From Schlegelella_A sp038318385 (GTDB lineage: Bacteria > Pseudomonadota > Gammaproteobacteria > Burkholderiales > Burkholderiaceae_C): a stretch of DNA of 64,000 nucleotides. A program made the translations under genes and the position numbers. Under the pieces are notes generated by a model. The model made no database searches. It was not told the origin of the DNA and saw only the letters and a list, made by a program, of their open reading frames with translations. Location of the stretch: positions 1 through 64,000 of the forward strand of contig JBBQCD010000003.1 of assembly GCA_038318385.1 (NCBI GenBank), written 5' to 3'. Numbering within the stretch: position 1 is the stretch's first letter; every line of letters starts with the position of its first letter. Of the stretch, positions 52,832 to 61,075 are shown piece by piece.

Positions 52832-53512
52832 ATGGCATGGGATCCCGTCTGGGAACGCGTCTTCAACAGCCAGGCCTGGGGCAAGTACCCCGGCGAAGAC
52901 CTGATCCGCTTTGTCGCCCGGAGCTTCTACGCTGCCCCGGATCACGGCGCGGTGCCGATCCTGGAAGTCGGTAGCGGCACTGGCGCCAACCTCTGGTTCC
53001 TGGCACGCGAAGGTTTCGCCGCATTCGGGGTCGAAGGTTCACCCACGGCCGCGGCAATGTCCCGGGAACGCCTGGCCAGCGAATGTCCGGGATGGGACCA
53101 GGGGCCGCGCAGCGGCCGGGTGATCGTCGGCGACATCGCAAACCTGCCGTGGCCCGACGACCATTTCCACGCGGTCATCGACTCCGAGGCCGTGTACTGC
53201 AATGGCTACGACGAGTCCCGCGCGATCTACCGCGAAATGCACCGGGTGACGCGGCCGGGCGGGCGTCTCTTCGTCCGCACCTTCGCGACCGGCTGCTGGG
53301 GCGACGGGCTCGGAGAGGAAGTGGGGTCACACCGTTTCGTCGCGAACGCCGGACCCTTGGCCGGCAAGGGACCGAGCCGATTCACGGCGTTCGAGGAGCT
53401 GCCCGCCCTTCTCGAGCCCTGGCAGATCGTCGAGGTCAACCTCGCGACGCGCACCCTCGACTCGCAGCGCGAAGCGATCCGTGAATGGATCGTCGAAGGA
53501 GTGAAGCGATGA
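52832..53512 (+). CDS. SAM-dependent methyltransferase (class I)
   Basis: The 226-residue protein has the SAM motif VPILEVGSGTGANLWFLARE, an acidic loop in FAAFGVEGSP, and the post-motif block VIVGDIANLPWPDDHFHAVI. RPGGRLFVRTFATGCWGDGL follows. Methylation of a hydroxyl or amine on the nonulosonate, its precursor or another glycan unit is likely, but the target cannot be read. The stop overlaps ptmE by four bases. Confidence 0.85.
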   Translation: MAWDPVWERVFNSQAWGKYPGEDLIRFVARSFYAAPDHGAVPILEVGSGTGANLWFLAREGFAAFGVEGSPTAAAMSRERLASECPGWDQGPRSGRVIVGDIANLPWPDDHFHAVIDSEAVYCNGYDESRAIYREMHRVTRPGGRLFVRTFATGCWGDGLGEEVGSHRFVANAGPLAGKGPSRFTAFEELPALLEPWQIVEVNLATRTLDSQREAIREWIVEGVKR

Positions 53513-54555
53513 TCCTCGACTGGCGCAGGGTCGCCGTCGCGCCCGACGCGCCTCTCCTGGAAGCACTCCGCGTCATCGACGCCGGTGCGATCCAGTTTGC
53601 GCTCGTCGTCGATGGGCAAAAGTTGATGGGAATCGTCACCGACGGAGACGTCAGGCGTGCCCTGGTGCGCGGAGTGGGCACGCAGGCACCGATCGCCGAC
53701 GCGATGAACCGGACGCCGGTGCTCGGCACGCTGGCCGAAGGTCCCTCGGGGTGGCGACGCAAGATGCGCAGGCACCGCGTCCGCCATCTTCCGGTCGTCG
53801 ACGAGTCCGGCCTGATGCAGCGCCTCACGACCGATTCCTCGGGATCGGAAACACGCGACAACTGGGTCGTGCTGATGGCCGGTGGCCTCGGGACGCGGCT
53901 GCGTCCCATCACCGAGAACATCCCAAAGCCGATGATCGACGTCGGCGGCCGGCCGATTCTGGAAACCATCGTTGACACGCTCGCACACAGCGGCTTCCAG
54001 CGCCTGTTCATGTCTGTCAACTACCGCGCAGAAGTGATCGAAGAGCACTTCGGCGACGGAGGCGCCTACGGCCTGCAGATCGAATACCTGCGCGAAACCG
54101 TGCGACTCGGCACGGCTGGGGCACTGGCGATGCTGCCGCAGACGCCCCGCAGCCCGTTGCTGGTGATGAACGGTGACGTGCTCACCGGCCTCGATCTGGG
54201 AAACTTCGTCGACCTTCATTCCGAAAGCACCTCTCGCATCACCGTCGGTGTGCGCGATCTCGTCACGCAGATTCCCTACGGCGTGATGGATCTCGAGGGC
54301 GAACAGGTGCGGGGCATTCACGAGAAGCCCGAAGTGCGGTCGGTGGTGAGTGCGGGCATCTATGCCCTGTCGCCCGAAGTGCTGCCGCTCGTGCCCCCCG
54401 GAACATTTTTCGACATGCCCACGTTGATCAGCCGGGCGGTCGAAAGTGGCCATGCCGTGCGCGCCCACACGATCAAGGAGTATTGGATCGACGTCGGGCG
54501 CCTCGACGACCTGGAGCGGGCGCGGCTCGACTTCGATGGGGGAACCGAAGGGTGA
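53509..54555 (+). CDS. ptmE: CBS-domain sugar-1-phosphate nucleotidyltransferase PtmE-like
   Basis: The 348-residue fusion has an N-terminal CBS pair (residues about 1-115, FALVVDGQKLMGIVTDGDVR; HRVRHLPVVDESGLM) and a nucleotidyltransferase domain (VVLMAGGLGTRLRPITENIP, KPMIDVGGRPILETIVDTLA, LLVMNGDVLTGLDLGNF). In Campylobacter PtmE activates glucosamine-1-phosphate with GTP for legionaminic acid. The same architecture here supports a GDP-sugar entry route. Coupled by ATGA to the methyltransferase and by GTGA to legF. Confidence 0.9.
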   Translation: MILDWRRVAVAPDAPLLEALRVIDAGAIQFALVVDGQKLMGIVTDGDVRRALVRGVGTQAPIADAMNRTPVLGTLAEGPSGWRRKMRRHRVRHLPVVDESGLMQRLTTDSSGSETRDNWVVLMAGGLGTRLRPITENIPKPMIDVGGRPILETIVDTLAHSGFQRLFMSVNYRAEVIEEHFGDGGAYGLQIEYLRETVRLGTAGALAMLPQTPRSPLLVMNGDVLTGLDLGNFVDLHSESTSRITVGVRDLVTQIPYGVMDLEGEQVRGIHEKPEVRSVVSAGIYALSPEVLPLVPPGTFFDMPTLISRAVESGHAVRAHTIKEYWIDVGRLDDLERARLDFDGGTEG

Positions 54556-55280
54556 TCGCGGGCCTTTCGGTCCTCGGCCTGATCCCCGCCCGCGGGGGCT
54601 CGAAGGGCGTGCCGCGCAAGAACATCCGGCTCCTCGCCGGTCGACCGCTGCTGGCGTGGACTGCGGACGCTGCCCATGCCTCGCGCTACATCGACCGCGT
54701 CGTGCTCTCGACGGAGGACGACGAAATCGCGAGCATCGCCCTGGCGGCAGGCTGCGAGGTGCCCTTCATGCGTCCGGCATCCCTCGCTCGCGACGACACC
54801 GCCGGCATCGACCCCGTCCTGCATGCGCTGAGCAAGCTGCAACCCTTCGACATCGTCGCCCTGCTCCAGCCGACCTCGCCGCTGAGGTTGCCGACCGACA
54901 TCGACGGTTGCATCGAACGCATGCTGGCGACGTCGGCTCCCGCGTGCGTTTCAGTTCGCCCGGCGATCGACCATCCGTACTGGACCTATCGCTGCGATGC
55001 CCGGGGGGTGCTCCTGCCCTATTCGTCCGATCCGACCGGCGCCATCCATCGCCGCCAGGACCTGCCGGCGGCGTTCGTCGAGAACGGCGCCGTCTATGTG
55101 GCGCGCGTGAACTGGCTCCTCCAGAACCGCAGCTTCCTCATCGACGAGACAGTGGCTTTCGAGATGCCGGCCGAACGATCGCTGGACATCGACACGCCCG
55201 TCGACCTGGCCCTCGCAGAAGCGGCTCTGGTCGAACGGAACCAAGCAGCGAAACGCACCGGAATCGGAGACGATGAGTGA
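54552..55280 (+). CDS. legF: CMP-nonulosonate cytidylyltransferase LegF/NeuA-like
   Basis: The 242-residue protein begins at GTG in GTGA overlap with ptmE. It has LIPARGGSKGVPRKNIRLLA, AGRPLLAWTADAA, DRVVLSTEDDEIA and LLQPTSPLRLPTDIDG, the pattern of CMP-sialic-acid-type synthetases. It activates the nonulosonic acid as its CMP ester for glycosyltransfer. The end has SLDIDTPVDLALAEAAL. Confidence 0.94.
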   Translation: MIAGLSVLGLIPARGGSKGVPRKNIRLLAGRPLLAWTADAAHASRYIDRVVLSTEDDEIASIALAAGCEVPFMRPASLARDDTAGIDPVLHALSKLQPFDIVALLQPTSPLRLPTDIDGCIERMLATSAPACVSVRPAIDHPYWTYRCDARGVLLPYSSDPTGAIHRRQDLPAAFVENGAVYVARVNWLLQNRSFLIDETVAFEMPAERSLDIDTPVDLALAEAALVERNQAAKRTGIGDDE

Positions 55281-56563
55281 AATCGAAGCTGCTCCGGGCA
55301 GGAGCCATCTACGGTGCCGCCAACATCATCTCGGCCGGCGTCCCCTTCTTTCTGCTGCCGATCCTCACGCGCGCGCTGTCCCCTGCCGACTACGGCATGG
55401 TCATCAATTTCTTCCTGCTGGTCACGCTGAGCACGTCGTTGGCCGGTCTCAGCGTACACGGCGCCGTGTCGGTGAGTTGGTTCGAGCGGTCCGGCATGGA
55501 CTTCCCGCGCCTGGTCGGCACTGCCGTGGTCCTCGCTGCGACCAGCACGCTCATCTGCGGGTTGCTCCTGCTGGCCTGCGCGCTCCTGTTCGAGATCCCG
55601 CTGGACCTGGCACCGAAGTTCTGGTTTCTCGCTGCCGTTCACGCCGGCTCGACGGTGATCGTCGGGATCCGTGCGGCACTGTGGCAGAGCCAGGGCCAGG
55701 CGCTCCGTGCCGCATCGCTGCAGGTCGCTATGGCGATCGTGAATGTCGGACTCTCCCTGACAGGCGTCTTCGCCCTGTCGCTCGGCGGTGAGGGACGCAT
55801 CTATGGCTCGACGGTCTCGAGCATCCTGTGTGCAGCGACCGCAGTGTGGCTGCTGTTCGCCGCCGCGGACGCGCGGCTGGCGGCAGCGCGTTCGGACCTT
55901 CGCAGGCTTCTGCGCTTCGGCGTTCCGTTGATACCCCATGCACTCGCCGGCGCACTCCTCGTTTCCGCCGATCGATTCTCGGTCTCGGCCCTGCTCGGAA
56001 GCGAGGCACTCGGGATCTACGGGACGGCCGCACAGATCGGCATGGCGATGACCATACTCGGCGATGCCCTCGTCAAGGCGGCCTCCCCCTGGATGTTCGG
56101 CCAAATGGCCAGTCGCACGGCCCGGGCCCGGCTGCGTGTCGTAGGCGCAACCTACGCGCTCATTCCCGTCTGGTTGTTCATCGCCGTCGCCCTGTGGCTC
56201 CTGTTCAAGGCCACCGGCTCGTGGATCCTCGGCGCCCGATACTCGCCCGCCATCGATCTCTCGATCTGGTTCCTCATCGGAGGGGCCGTCTCCGCGGTTT
56301 ATTTCAACATTGCCGGCCTGTTCTTCTTCACGTCCAAGACCGAATGGCTCAGTCTGGCCACTCTCGGCACGGCCGCCGTCGCCGTCGTCGTGGCCCCTCT
56401 GCTCGCGCGCGAGTTCGGGCTCACCGGAGGGGCAGTGGCGTTCCTGGGGGTTCAGATCTGCGCATTGCTCACGTCGTGGTTGCTTTCGATCTGGATCCAG
56501 CCGATGCCGTGGCATCGTCCCGCCCTCGCTCTGCGCGTGCTGGGACGATCCTCGATGGGGTGA
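55277..56563 (+). CDS. wzx: Wzx-type polysaccharide flippase
   Basis: The 428-residue protein starts at GTG and has about twelve hydrophobic segments. AGAIYGAANIISAGVPFFLL and PILTRALSPADYGMVINFF open it, with LLRFGVPLIPHALAGALLVS in the middle. This is the polysaccharide-biosynthesis (MATE-like) family that flips undecaprenyl-linked repeat units across the inner membrane. Its presence implies Wzx/Wzy assembly for the glycan. Confidence 0.88.
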   Translation: MKSKLLRAGAIYGAANIISAGVPFFLLPILTRALSPADYGMVINFFLLVTLSTSLAGLSVHGAVSVSWFERSGMDFPRLVGTAVVLAATSTLICGLLLLACALLFEIPLDLAPKFWFLAAVHAGSTVIVGIRAALWQSQGQALRAASLQVAMAIVNVGLSLTGVFALSLGGEGRIYGSTVSSILCAATAVWLLFAAADARLAAARSDLRRLLRFGVPLIPHALAGALLVSADRFSVSALLGSEALGIYGTAAQIGMAMTILGDALVKAASPWMFGQMASRTARARLRVVGATYALIPVWLFIAVALWLLFKATGSWILGARYSPAIDLSIWFLIGGAVSAVYFNIAGLFFFTSKTEWLSLATLGTAAVAVVVAPLLAREFGLTGGAVAFLGVQICALLTSWLLSIWIQPMPWHRPALALRVLGRSSMG

Positions 56564-56566
56564 TCG

Positions 56567-57130
56567 ATGCTGTGGAGACTGCTCAGCAAGAACCTGTTGC
56601 GGACACGCTCGATCTATTGGCGTCTCGTCTACCGGGGCTATTCATCGACCTACCGTCTCGACCCCAGCTTCCGATTCAACGGTCCGGGAATCGAGTTTTA
56701 CGGAGAGGGCACGATCGAGGTCGGGCGCGATAGCTATATCGGCAGCCTGTCGACCGTCCAGGTCTGTGCGGGCCATCGGGTGCTCGTGGGCCGTCGCTGC
56801 AGGATCTCCCACAACGTTCGCATCTACACCCAGACCTCGCCGTCGAGCACGGACTTTCGCATCGGCGACGGCCACCCGGTACAGGCCGATGTCGAGATCG
56901 GCGACGGGGCTTGGATCGGCGCCAATGTCTTCATCGGACCCGGCATCTCCATCGGTGCCAATTCCGTGGTCGGCGCGAACTCAGTGGTCACCCGGAACGT
57001 GCCGCCCGACGAGGTGTGGGCGGGCGTTCCGGCTCGGTTGATCCGGATGAAGCAGCCGGACCCGTCGACCGATACGCCGCCCCATCGCCCGGGCCAATCC
57101 GCCATCCCGCCTTCTCCGGACCCTCGATGA
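56567..57130 (+). CDS. Left-handed beta-helix acyltransferase
   Basis: The 187-residue protein has hexapeptide repeats between residues about 45 and 145, including VGRRCRISHNVRIYT, VEIGDGAWIGANVFIGPGI and SIGANSVVGANSVVTRNVPP, as in WbbJ/CysE-type acetyltransferases. It is likely an O- or N-acetyltransferase for the glycan and a second candidate for the missing LegH function. The Pro-rich end after residue 160 looks disordered. Confidence 0.88.
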   Translation: MLWRLLSKNLLRTRSIYWRLVYRGYSSTYRLDPSFRFNGPGIEFYGEGTIEVGRDSYIGSLSTVQVCAGHRVLVGRRCRISHNVRIYTQTSPSSTDFRIGDGHPVQADVEIGDGAWIGANVFIGPGISIGANSVVGANSVVTRNVPPDEVWAGVPARLIRMKQPDPSTDTPPHRPGQSAIPPSPDPR

Positions 57131-58587
57131 ACCCGCGCTCCATCAAGCTGGCCGACGTGCTGACGATCGAGGACGACCCGGCGATCCTCGAGTACCGTTG
57201 CCCCGATACGGGCTTGCTGACCTGGCCGCTGTTGCGCAATCAATTCATGCGGTCACTGACATCACCTCTGCACTATCAGAACGCCCAAACGATCACACCC
57301 CCACCCTCGGGTCGGTATCGTCGCGCCCTGTCCGCCCTGCCGAAGGTCCTGCTGGCCAATGCGAGTCGCTGGAAAGAGTTGCGCGGCGAGATCTTGATCA
57401 TGGCCAGCGGTGCAGGTCACTTCCAGCGCTCTGCGCGCTCCTTCAACCGGATCACGGACTACTTCGCCCTGGAATCGATCGACAACACCGTGACGATCGA
57501 GGGCTTGATGGACTGGAAGGTCCCCGTCGATCGCTTCAACGAGAAGGCCTGCTACTTCTTGCCTTGGCAAGGGAAGATCGATCTCGTCGGCAAGATCCGC
57601 AAGACGCGGCGCCATGTCGAGGCCTCGGACGATCTCGTCGAGTTCGTGCGCCAGCGAGCCGTCGACGGGCTGGATCTTCGGATCGAGGATTCCCAAGCCG
57701 AATACCTGAAATCCATGGTCGCGATGAAGACCGCGCGGCTCCCGGCGATGCTGAGCACGTATCACGCGATATTGAACAGGGTTCGACCGAAACTGGTCCT
57801 CCTGGAGCAGGGGTGCTACAGCGATCTCGGCGTTTTCAACCTTGTTGCCCGAGAACTGAGGATCCGGGTGGCCGAGCCGCAGCATGGTCTCGTCAGTTCG
57901 GGCCATGACGCCTATTCCTATTCGACGACCCTTCGGAACAGTGGCGAGTACCGCCGATACCTGCCGCACGACTTCCTCGGCTATGGCTCGTGGTGGAATC
58001 AGCAGATCAACGCGCCTGTCGCAAAGCGGGTCATCGGGCATCCGCACTACATCGAGCAAGTCGAACAGGTCGCGCGTCCTTCCGAGGCCAAGGTCAATAT
58101 CGTCATCCTGAGCGACGGCTTCGACTTCGACAAGTACCTCGACCTCGCGAACGAGCTGGCATCCCGCGTCGGAGTTCGATACCGCGTCGTCCTGCGACCC
58201 CATCCCCTGGAACGGGAACGAGTCTGGTCGCAATTCAAGAAAGAAGTGCCCGGGAAAATCGAGATCGACCGGGAACGCGACATCTATCCGACGCTGGCGG
58301 CCGCCTTCGCCGTCGTGGGCGAGATCTCCACCGGACTGTTCGAGGCCATGGGTCTGGCGGACCGGATCTACGTGTGGGCAACGGCCAAAGCGTCGTACGC
58401 CTGCCCCGAGCATCCCTTCGTCGACTTTCGGGACGGTGCGGAACTCGCCGAGCGATTGCTTGGGCCGGCCCCGAGCGCCGGCGGCATACCGGTCGAATCC
58501 ATCTGGGCTTCCGATTGGCGCGGGAACTACCAGCGCTATCTTGCTGACGTGCTGGAGGGGCGTCCCTCCGAGAGGGGCGACGCGTGA
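57127..58587 (+). CDS. Putative GT-B-like glycosyltransferase of surface glycan synthesis
   Basis: The 486-residue soluble protein has no membrane helix. Near residue 255 it has AEPQHGLVSSGHDAYSY, then IGHPHYIEQVEQV. The C-terminal half has VNIVILSDGFDFDKYL, VLRPHPLERERVW and VVGEISTGLFEAMGLADRIY, the HP and Gly-Glu-Ile-Ser-Thr arrangement seen in capsule and sialyltransferase-like GT-B enzymes. I cannot name a family. It is the only gene near legF that looks able to use a CMP-nonulosonate donor. Confidence 0.62.
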   Translation: MNPRSIKLADVLTIEDDPAILEYRCPDTGLLTWPLLRNQFMRSLTSPLHYQNAQTITPPPSGRYRRALSALPKVLLANASRWKELRGEILIMASGAGHFQRSARSFNRITDYFALESIDNTVTIEGLMDWKVPVDRFNEKACYFLPWQGKIDLVGKIRKTRRHVEASDDLVEFVRQRAVDGLDLRIEDSQAEYLKSMVAMKTARLPAMLSTYHAILNRVRPKLVLLEQGCYSDLGVFNLVARELRIRVAEPQHGLVSSGHDAYSYSTTLRNSGEYRRYLPHDFLGYGSWWNQQINAPVAKRVIGHPHYIEQVEQVARPSEAKVNIVILSDGFDFDKYLDLANELASRVGVRYRVVLRPHPLERERVWSQFKKEVPGKIEIDRERDIYPTLAAAFAVVGEISTGLFEAMGLADRIYVWATAKASYACPEHPFVDFRDGAELAERLLGPAPSAGGIPVESIWASDWRGNYQRYLADVLEGRPSERGDA

Positions 58588-59192
58588 TCGTGATCGTCGA
58601 CTATGGCGTTGGCAACGTCGGGTCCGTGCTGAACATGCTCCGCAAGGTGGGCGCCAAGTCCCGCGTCAGCGGTGCGGCCGCAGATATCGAGGCGGCCGAC
58701 AAGCTGATACTTCCGGGCGTAGGCCATTTCGGTCATGGCATGCGCAAGCTCGAGGAATCGGGACTCGTCCCCAGTTTGCGGGATCAGGTGCTGGTCGGCC
58801 GCAAGCCCATGCTCGGCATCTGCCTGGGCATGCAGATGATGACGCGGGGCAGCGAGGAGAGCGACGTCCCGGGCCTGGGATGGATCGACGCCTTTACCCA
58901 CCGCTTCGTCGAAGCCCCTGGGCTCCGGGTGCCTCACATGGGCTGGAATGTCGTGCGACCGGGTCCCGACGCCCGCCTCTTCGACGCCGAACCCCCGGAG
59001 CCGGAACGCTTCTACTTCACCCACAGCTATCACGTCAGAAGCGCCGTCCCCGAGAACGTGGCGGCCAGTTGCCGGTACGGGACCGAGTTCGTCGCCGCCT
59101 TCCAGCGCGACAACCTCTTCGGCGTCCAGTTCCATCCGGAGAAGAGCCATTTCTTCGGCATGAACCTCCTGCGACGATTTGGCGCCCTATGA
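58584..59192 (+). CDS. hisH2: HisH-like glutamine amidotransferase of acetamidino synthesis
   Basis: The 202-residue GATase starts at GTG in GTGA overlap. It has IVDYGVGNVGSVLNMLRKVG, the nucleophile Cys in LGICLGMQMMTRGSEES and the catalytic His/Glu in FGVQFHPEKSHFFG. Although it resembles histidine-pathway HisH, it stands with hisF and a PP-loop amidotransferase in a surface-glycan locus. It should release ammonia from glutamine for amidine formation. Confidence 0.9.
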   Translation: MIVIVDYGVGNVGSVLNMLRKVGAKSRVSGAAADIEAADKLILPGVGHFGHGMRKLEESGLVPSLRDQVLVGRKPMLGICLGMQMMTRGSEESDVPGLGWIDAFTHRFVEAPGLRVPHMGWNVVRPGPDARLFDAEPPEPERFYFTHSYHVRSAVPENVAASCRYGTEFVAAFQRDNLFGVQFHPEKSHFFGMNLLRRFGAL

Positions 59193-59956
59193 CCGAGATC
59201 TACAACCGGGTCATTCCCTGCCTGCTGCTTCAAGACGGCGGCCTCGTCAAGACATCCGGCTTCCGGCACCCGCGCTATGTCGGCGATCCCATCAACGCGA
59301 TTCGCATCTTCAACGAGAAGCGGGTCGACGAACTGGTCTTCCTCGACATCACCGCGAGCCGCACCGGGGCGGAGCCATGCTACGACCTGATCGAGCGCAT
59401 CGCCGGCGAGTGCTTCATGCCGCTCTGCTACGGCGGTGGCATCAAGACGCTCGCGCAGGCCCGCCGGATCGTCGCCGCCGGCGTCGAGAAGATTTCGGTC
59501 AACAGCATGGCGATCGAAACGCCCCAGCTGCTCGGCGAACTCGCCCGTGAGCTCGGCTCGAGCAGCGTCGTTGCCGCGATCGACGTGAAGCGCGACCTGT
59601 GGGGCCGCCAGCGCATCTACCATCCCGGCCGGCGCGCCTTGACTGCTCTCGACCCCGTCGCGCATGCGCGCGCACTGGTCGCGGCCGGCGCCGGCGAAGT
59701 GTTCGTCAACGACGTCGACCGCGACGGGCGGTATCGCGGATTCGATACGGCCCTTATCGCGAGAATTGCCGCCGCCGTCACGGTGCCGGTCATCGCCTGC
59801 GGCGGGGCGGCCCGGCTGGACGACATTCGCAAAGCGGTGGAGGCCGGTGCGTCGGCGGCCGCCGCCGGAAGCCTCTTCGTCTTCTACGGGCCCCATCGAG
59901 CCGTTCTGATCAACTACCCCGACTACGACTCCGTCCGGCGGCTGTTCGAGCGATGA
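59189..59956 (+). CDS. hisF2: HisF-like ammonia-channelling barrel of acetamidino synthesis
   Basis: The 255-residue TIM-barrel protein has NRVIPCLLLQDGGLVKTSGF, ELVFLDITASRTGAEPCYDL, MPLCYGGGIKTLAQARRIVA and VFVNDVDRDGRYRGFDTALI. These are HisF-like, but the N-terminal catalytic Asp of true HisF (usually in CLDVKDG) is replaced by Leu-Gln in CLLLQDG, which argues for a non-histidine role. It likely docks HisH2 and guides ammonia to WbpG. Overlaps on both sides are four bases. Confidence 0.9.
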   Translation: MTEIYNRVIPCLLLQDGGLVKTSGFRHPRYVGDPINAIRIFNEKRVDELVFLDITASRTGAEPCYDLIERIAGECFMPLCYGGGIKTLAQARRIVAAGVEKISVNSMAIETPQLLGELARELGSSSVVAAIDVKRDLWGRQRIYHPGRRALTALDPVAHARALVAAGAGEVFVNDVDRDGRYRGFDTALIARIAAAVTVPVIACGGAARLDDIRKAVEAGASAAAAGSLFVFYGPHRAVLINYPDYDSVRRLFER

Positions 59957-61074
59957 GCGCAAACATTCAAGTCTGCACGCGCTGCGTGATGGACGCCCAT
60001 GCCGCCGACATCGTGTTCGACCGTGAAGGTCGATGCAGCTACTGCACATCGATGCTTGCCCGGCTGGCCCAGTTTCAGCCCGCAGATGCGCAGAGGCTGG
60101 AGGCGAAGCGATCGACCTTCGTCGAGGCGGTCCGTACGGCGGGTAGAGGCAAGCGCTACGACTGCATCGTCGGCGTCAGCGGTGGCGCGGACAGCGCCTA
60201 TGCCCTCTACTTGGCCCGCCAGCACGACCTTCGGCCGCTGGCGGTCCACATGGACAACGGCTGGAATTCGGAACTGGCCGTCAACAACATTGAGAACCTG
60301 GTGCGCAAGCTCGGCGTGGACCTGTACACCCACGTCGTCGAGTGGCGCGAGTACCGAGCCTTGCAGCAGGCATTCTTCGATGCGGATGTCATCGACGTGG
60401 AACTGCTCTACGACAATGCCATGCTCGCGGTCAATTACGCACTGGCAGCGCGCTATGGCATCCGGTACATCCTTTCTGGAAGCAATACCACCACCGAAGG
60501 CATGCGGGTGCCGCGCAACTTCAACTGGAACAAGTTCGACCGCAAGAACATTCTGGCCATCGCCAGGCACGACGGCGTGAAGGTTCGCAGCCTCCCGACC
60601 ATCGGTGTCTGGCGCTACGCCTTTCATCGCCTGGTTCGGCGCACGCGATGGGTGCCGTTCCTCGACTACATCGACTATCACAAGCAGGACTGCATCGATG
60701 TGCTGGTGAAAGAGCTCGGCTACCGGCCCTATCCTTACAAGCACTATGAGTCGATCTTCACCCGCTTCTATCAAGGCTATCTCTTGCCCGAGAAGTTCGG
60801 CGTCGACAAGCGGCGACTGCATTTCTCCTCGCTCATCTGCTCGGACCAGATGGGTCGATCGCGAGCCGTGGAGCTCCTGGCGCAGAGCCCATATCCCGAT
60901 CCCGACGACCTGCAGGTCGACATCGAGTACTTCCTGAAGAAGATGGATTGGAGCCCGCAGGACCTGGCGGATTACCTCGCACGTCCACCGCGCGCCCACG
61001 ACAGCTTCGCCAGCGAGGCGGCCCTTTACGCGAAGCTGTTGCGGCTCCAGCAGCGGTTCCTGCCGGGAAGATGA
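59953..61074 (+). CDS. pseA: N-acetyl sugar amidotransferase (WbpG/PseA family)
   Basis: The 373-residue PP-loop ATPase has two Cys pairs near its N-terminus (CTRCVMDAHAADIVF, CSYCTSML) and the ATP-binding CIVGVSGGADSAYALYLA. MDNGWNSELAVNNIENL and ILSGSNTTTEGMRVPRNFNW follow. WbpG and PseA activate an N-acetyl carbonyl with ATP so ammonia can turn acetamido into acetamidino. With HisH2 and HisF2 it completes the three-part enzyme. Its sugar substrate is either the nonulosonate or a diaminohexose. Confidence 0.93.
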   Translation: MSANIQVCTRCVMDAHAADIVFDREGRCSYCTSMLARLAQFQPADAQRLEAKRSTFVEAVRTAGRGKRYDCIVGVSGGADSAYALYLARQHDLRPLAVHMDNGWNSELAVNNIENLVRKLGVDLYTHVVEWREYRALQQAFFDADVIDVELLYDNAMLAVNYALAARYGIRYILSGSNTTTEGMRVPRNFNWNKFDRKNILAIARHDGVKVRSLPTIGVWRYAFHRLVRRTRWVPFLDYIDYHKQDCIDVLVKELGYRPYPYKHYESIFTRFYQGYLLPEKFGVDKRRLHFSSLICSDQMGRSRAVELLAQSPYPDPDDLQVDIEYFLKKMDWSPQDLADYLARPPRAHDSFASEAALYAKLLRLQQRFLPGR

Positions 61075-61075
61075 A

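Noticed and set aside
58584..59956. Part of a histidine biosynthesis operon
   Set aside because: No other his gene is near. Both genes overlap the glycan cluster and the PP-loop amidotransferase, and the HisF copy lacks the usual N-terminal catalytic Asp.
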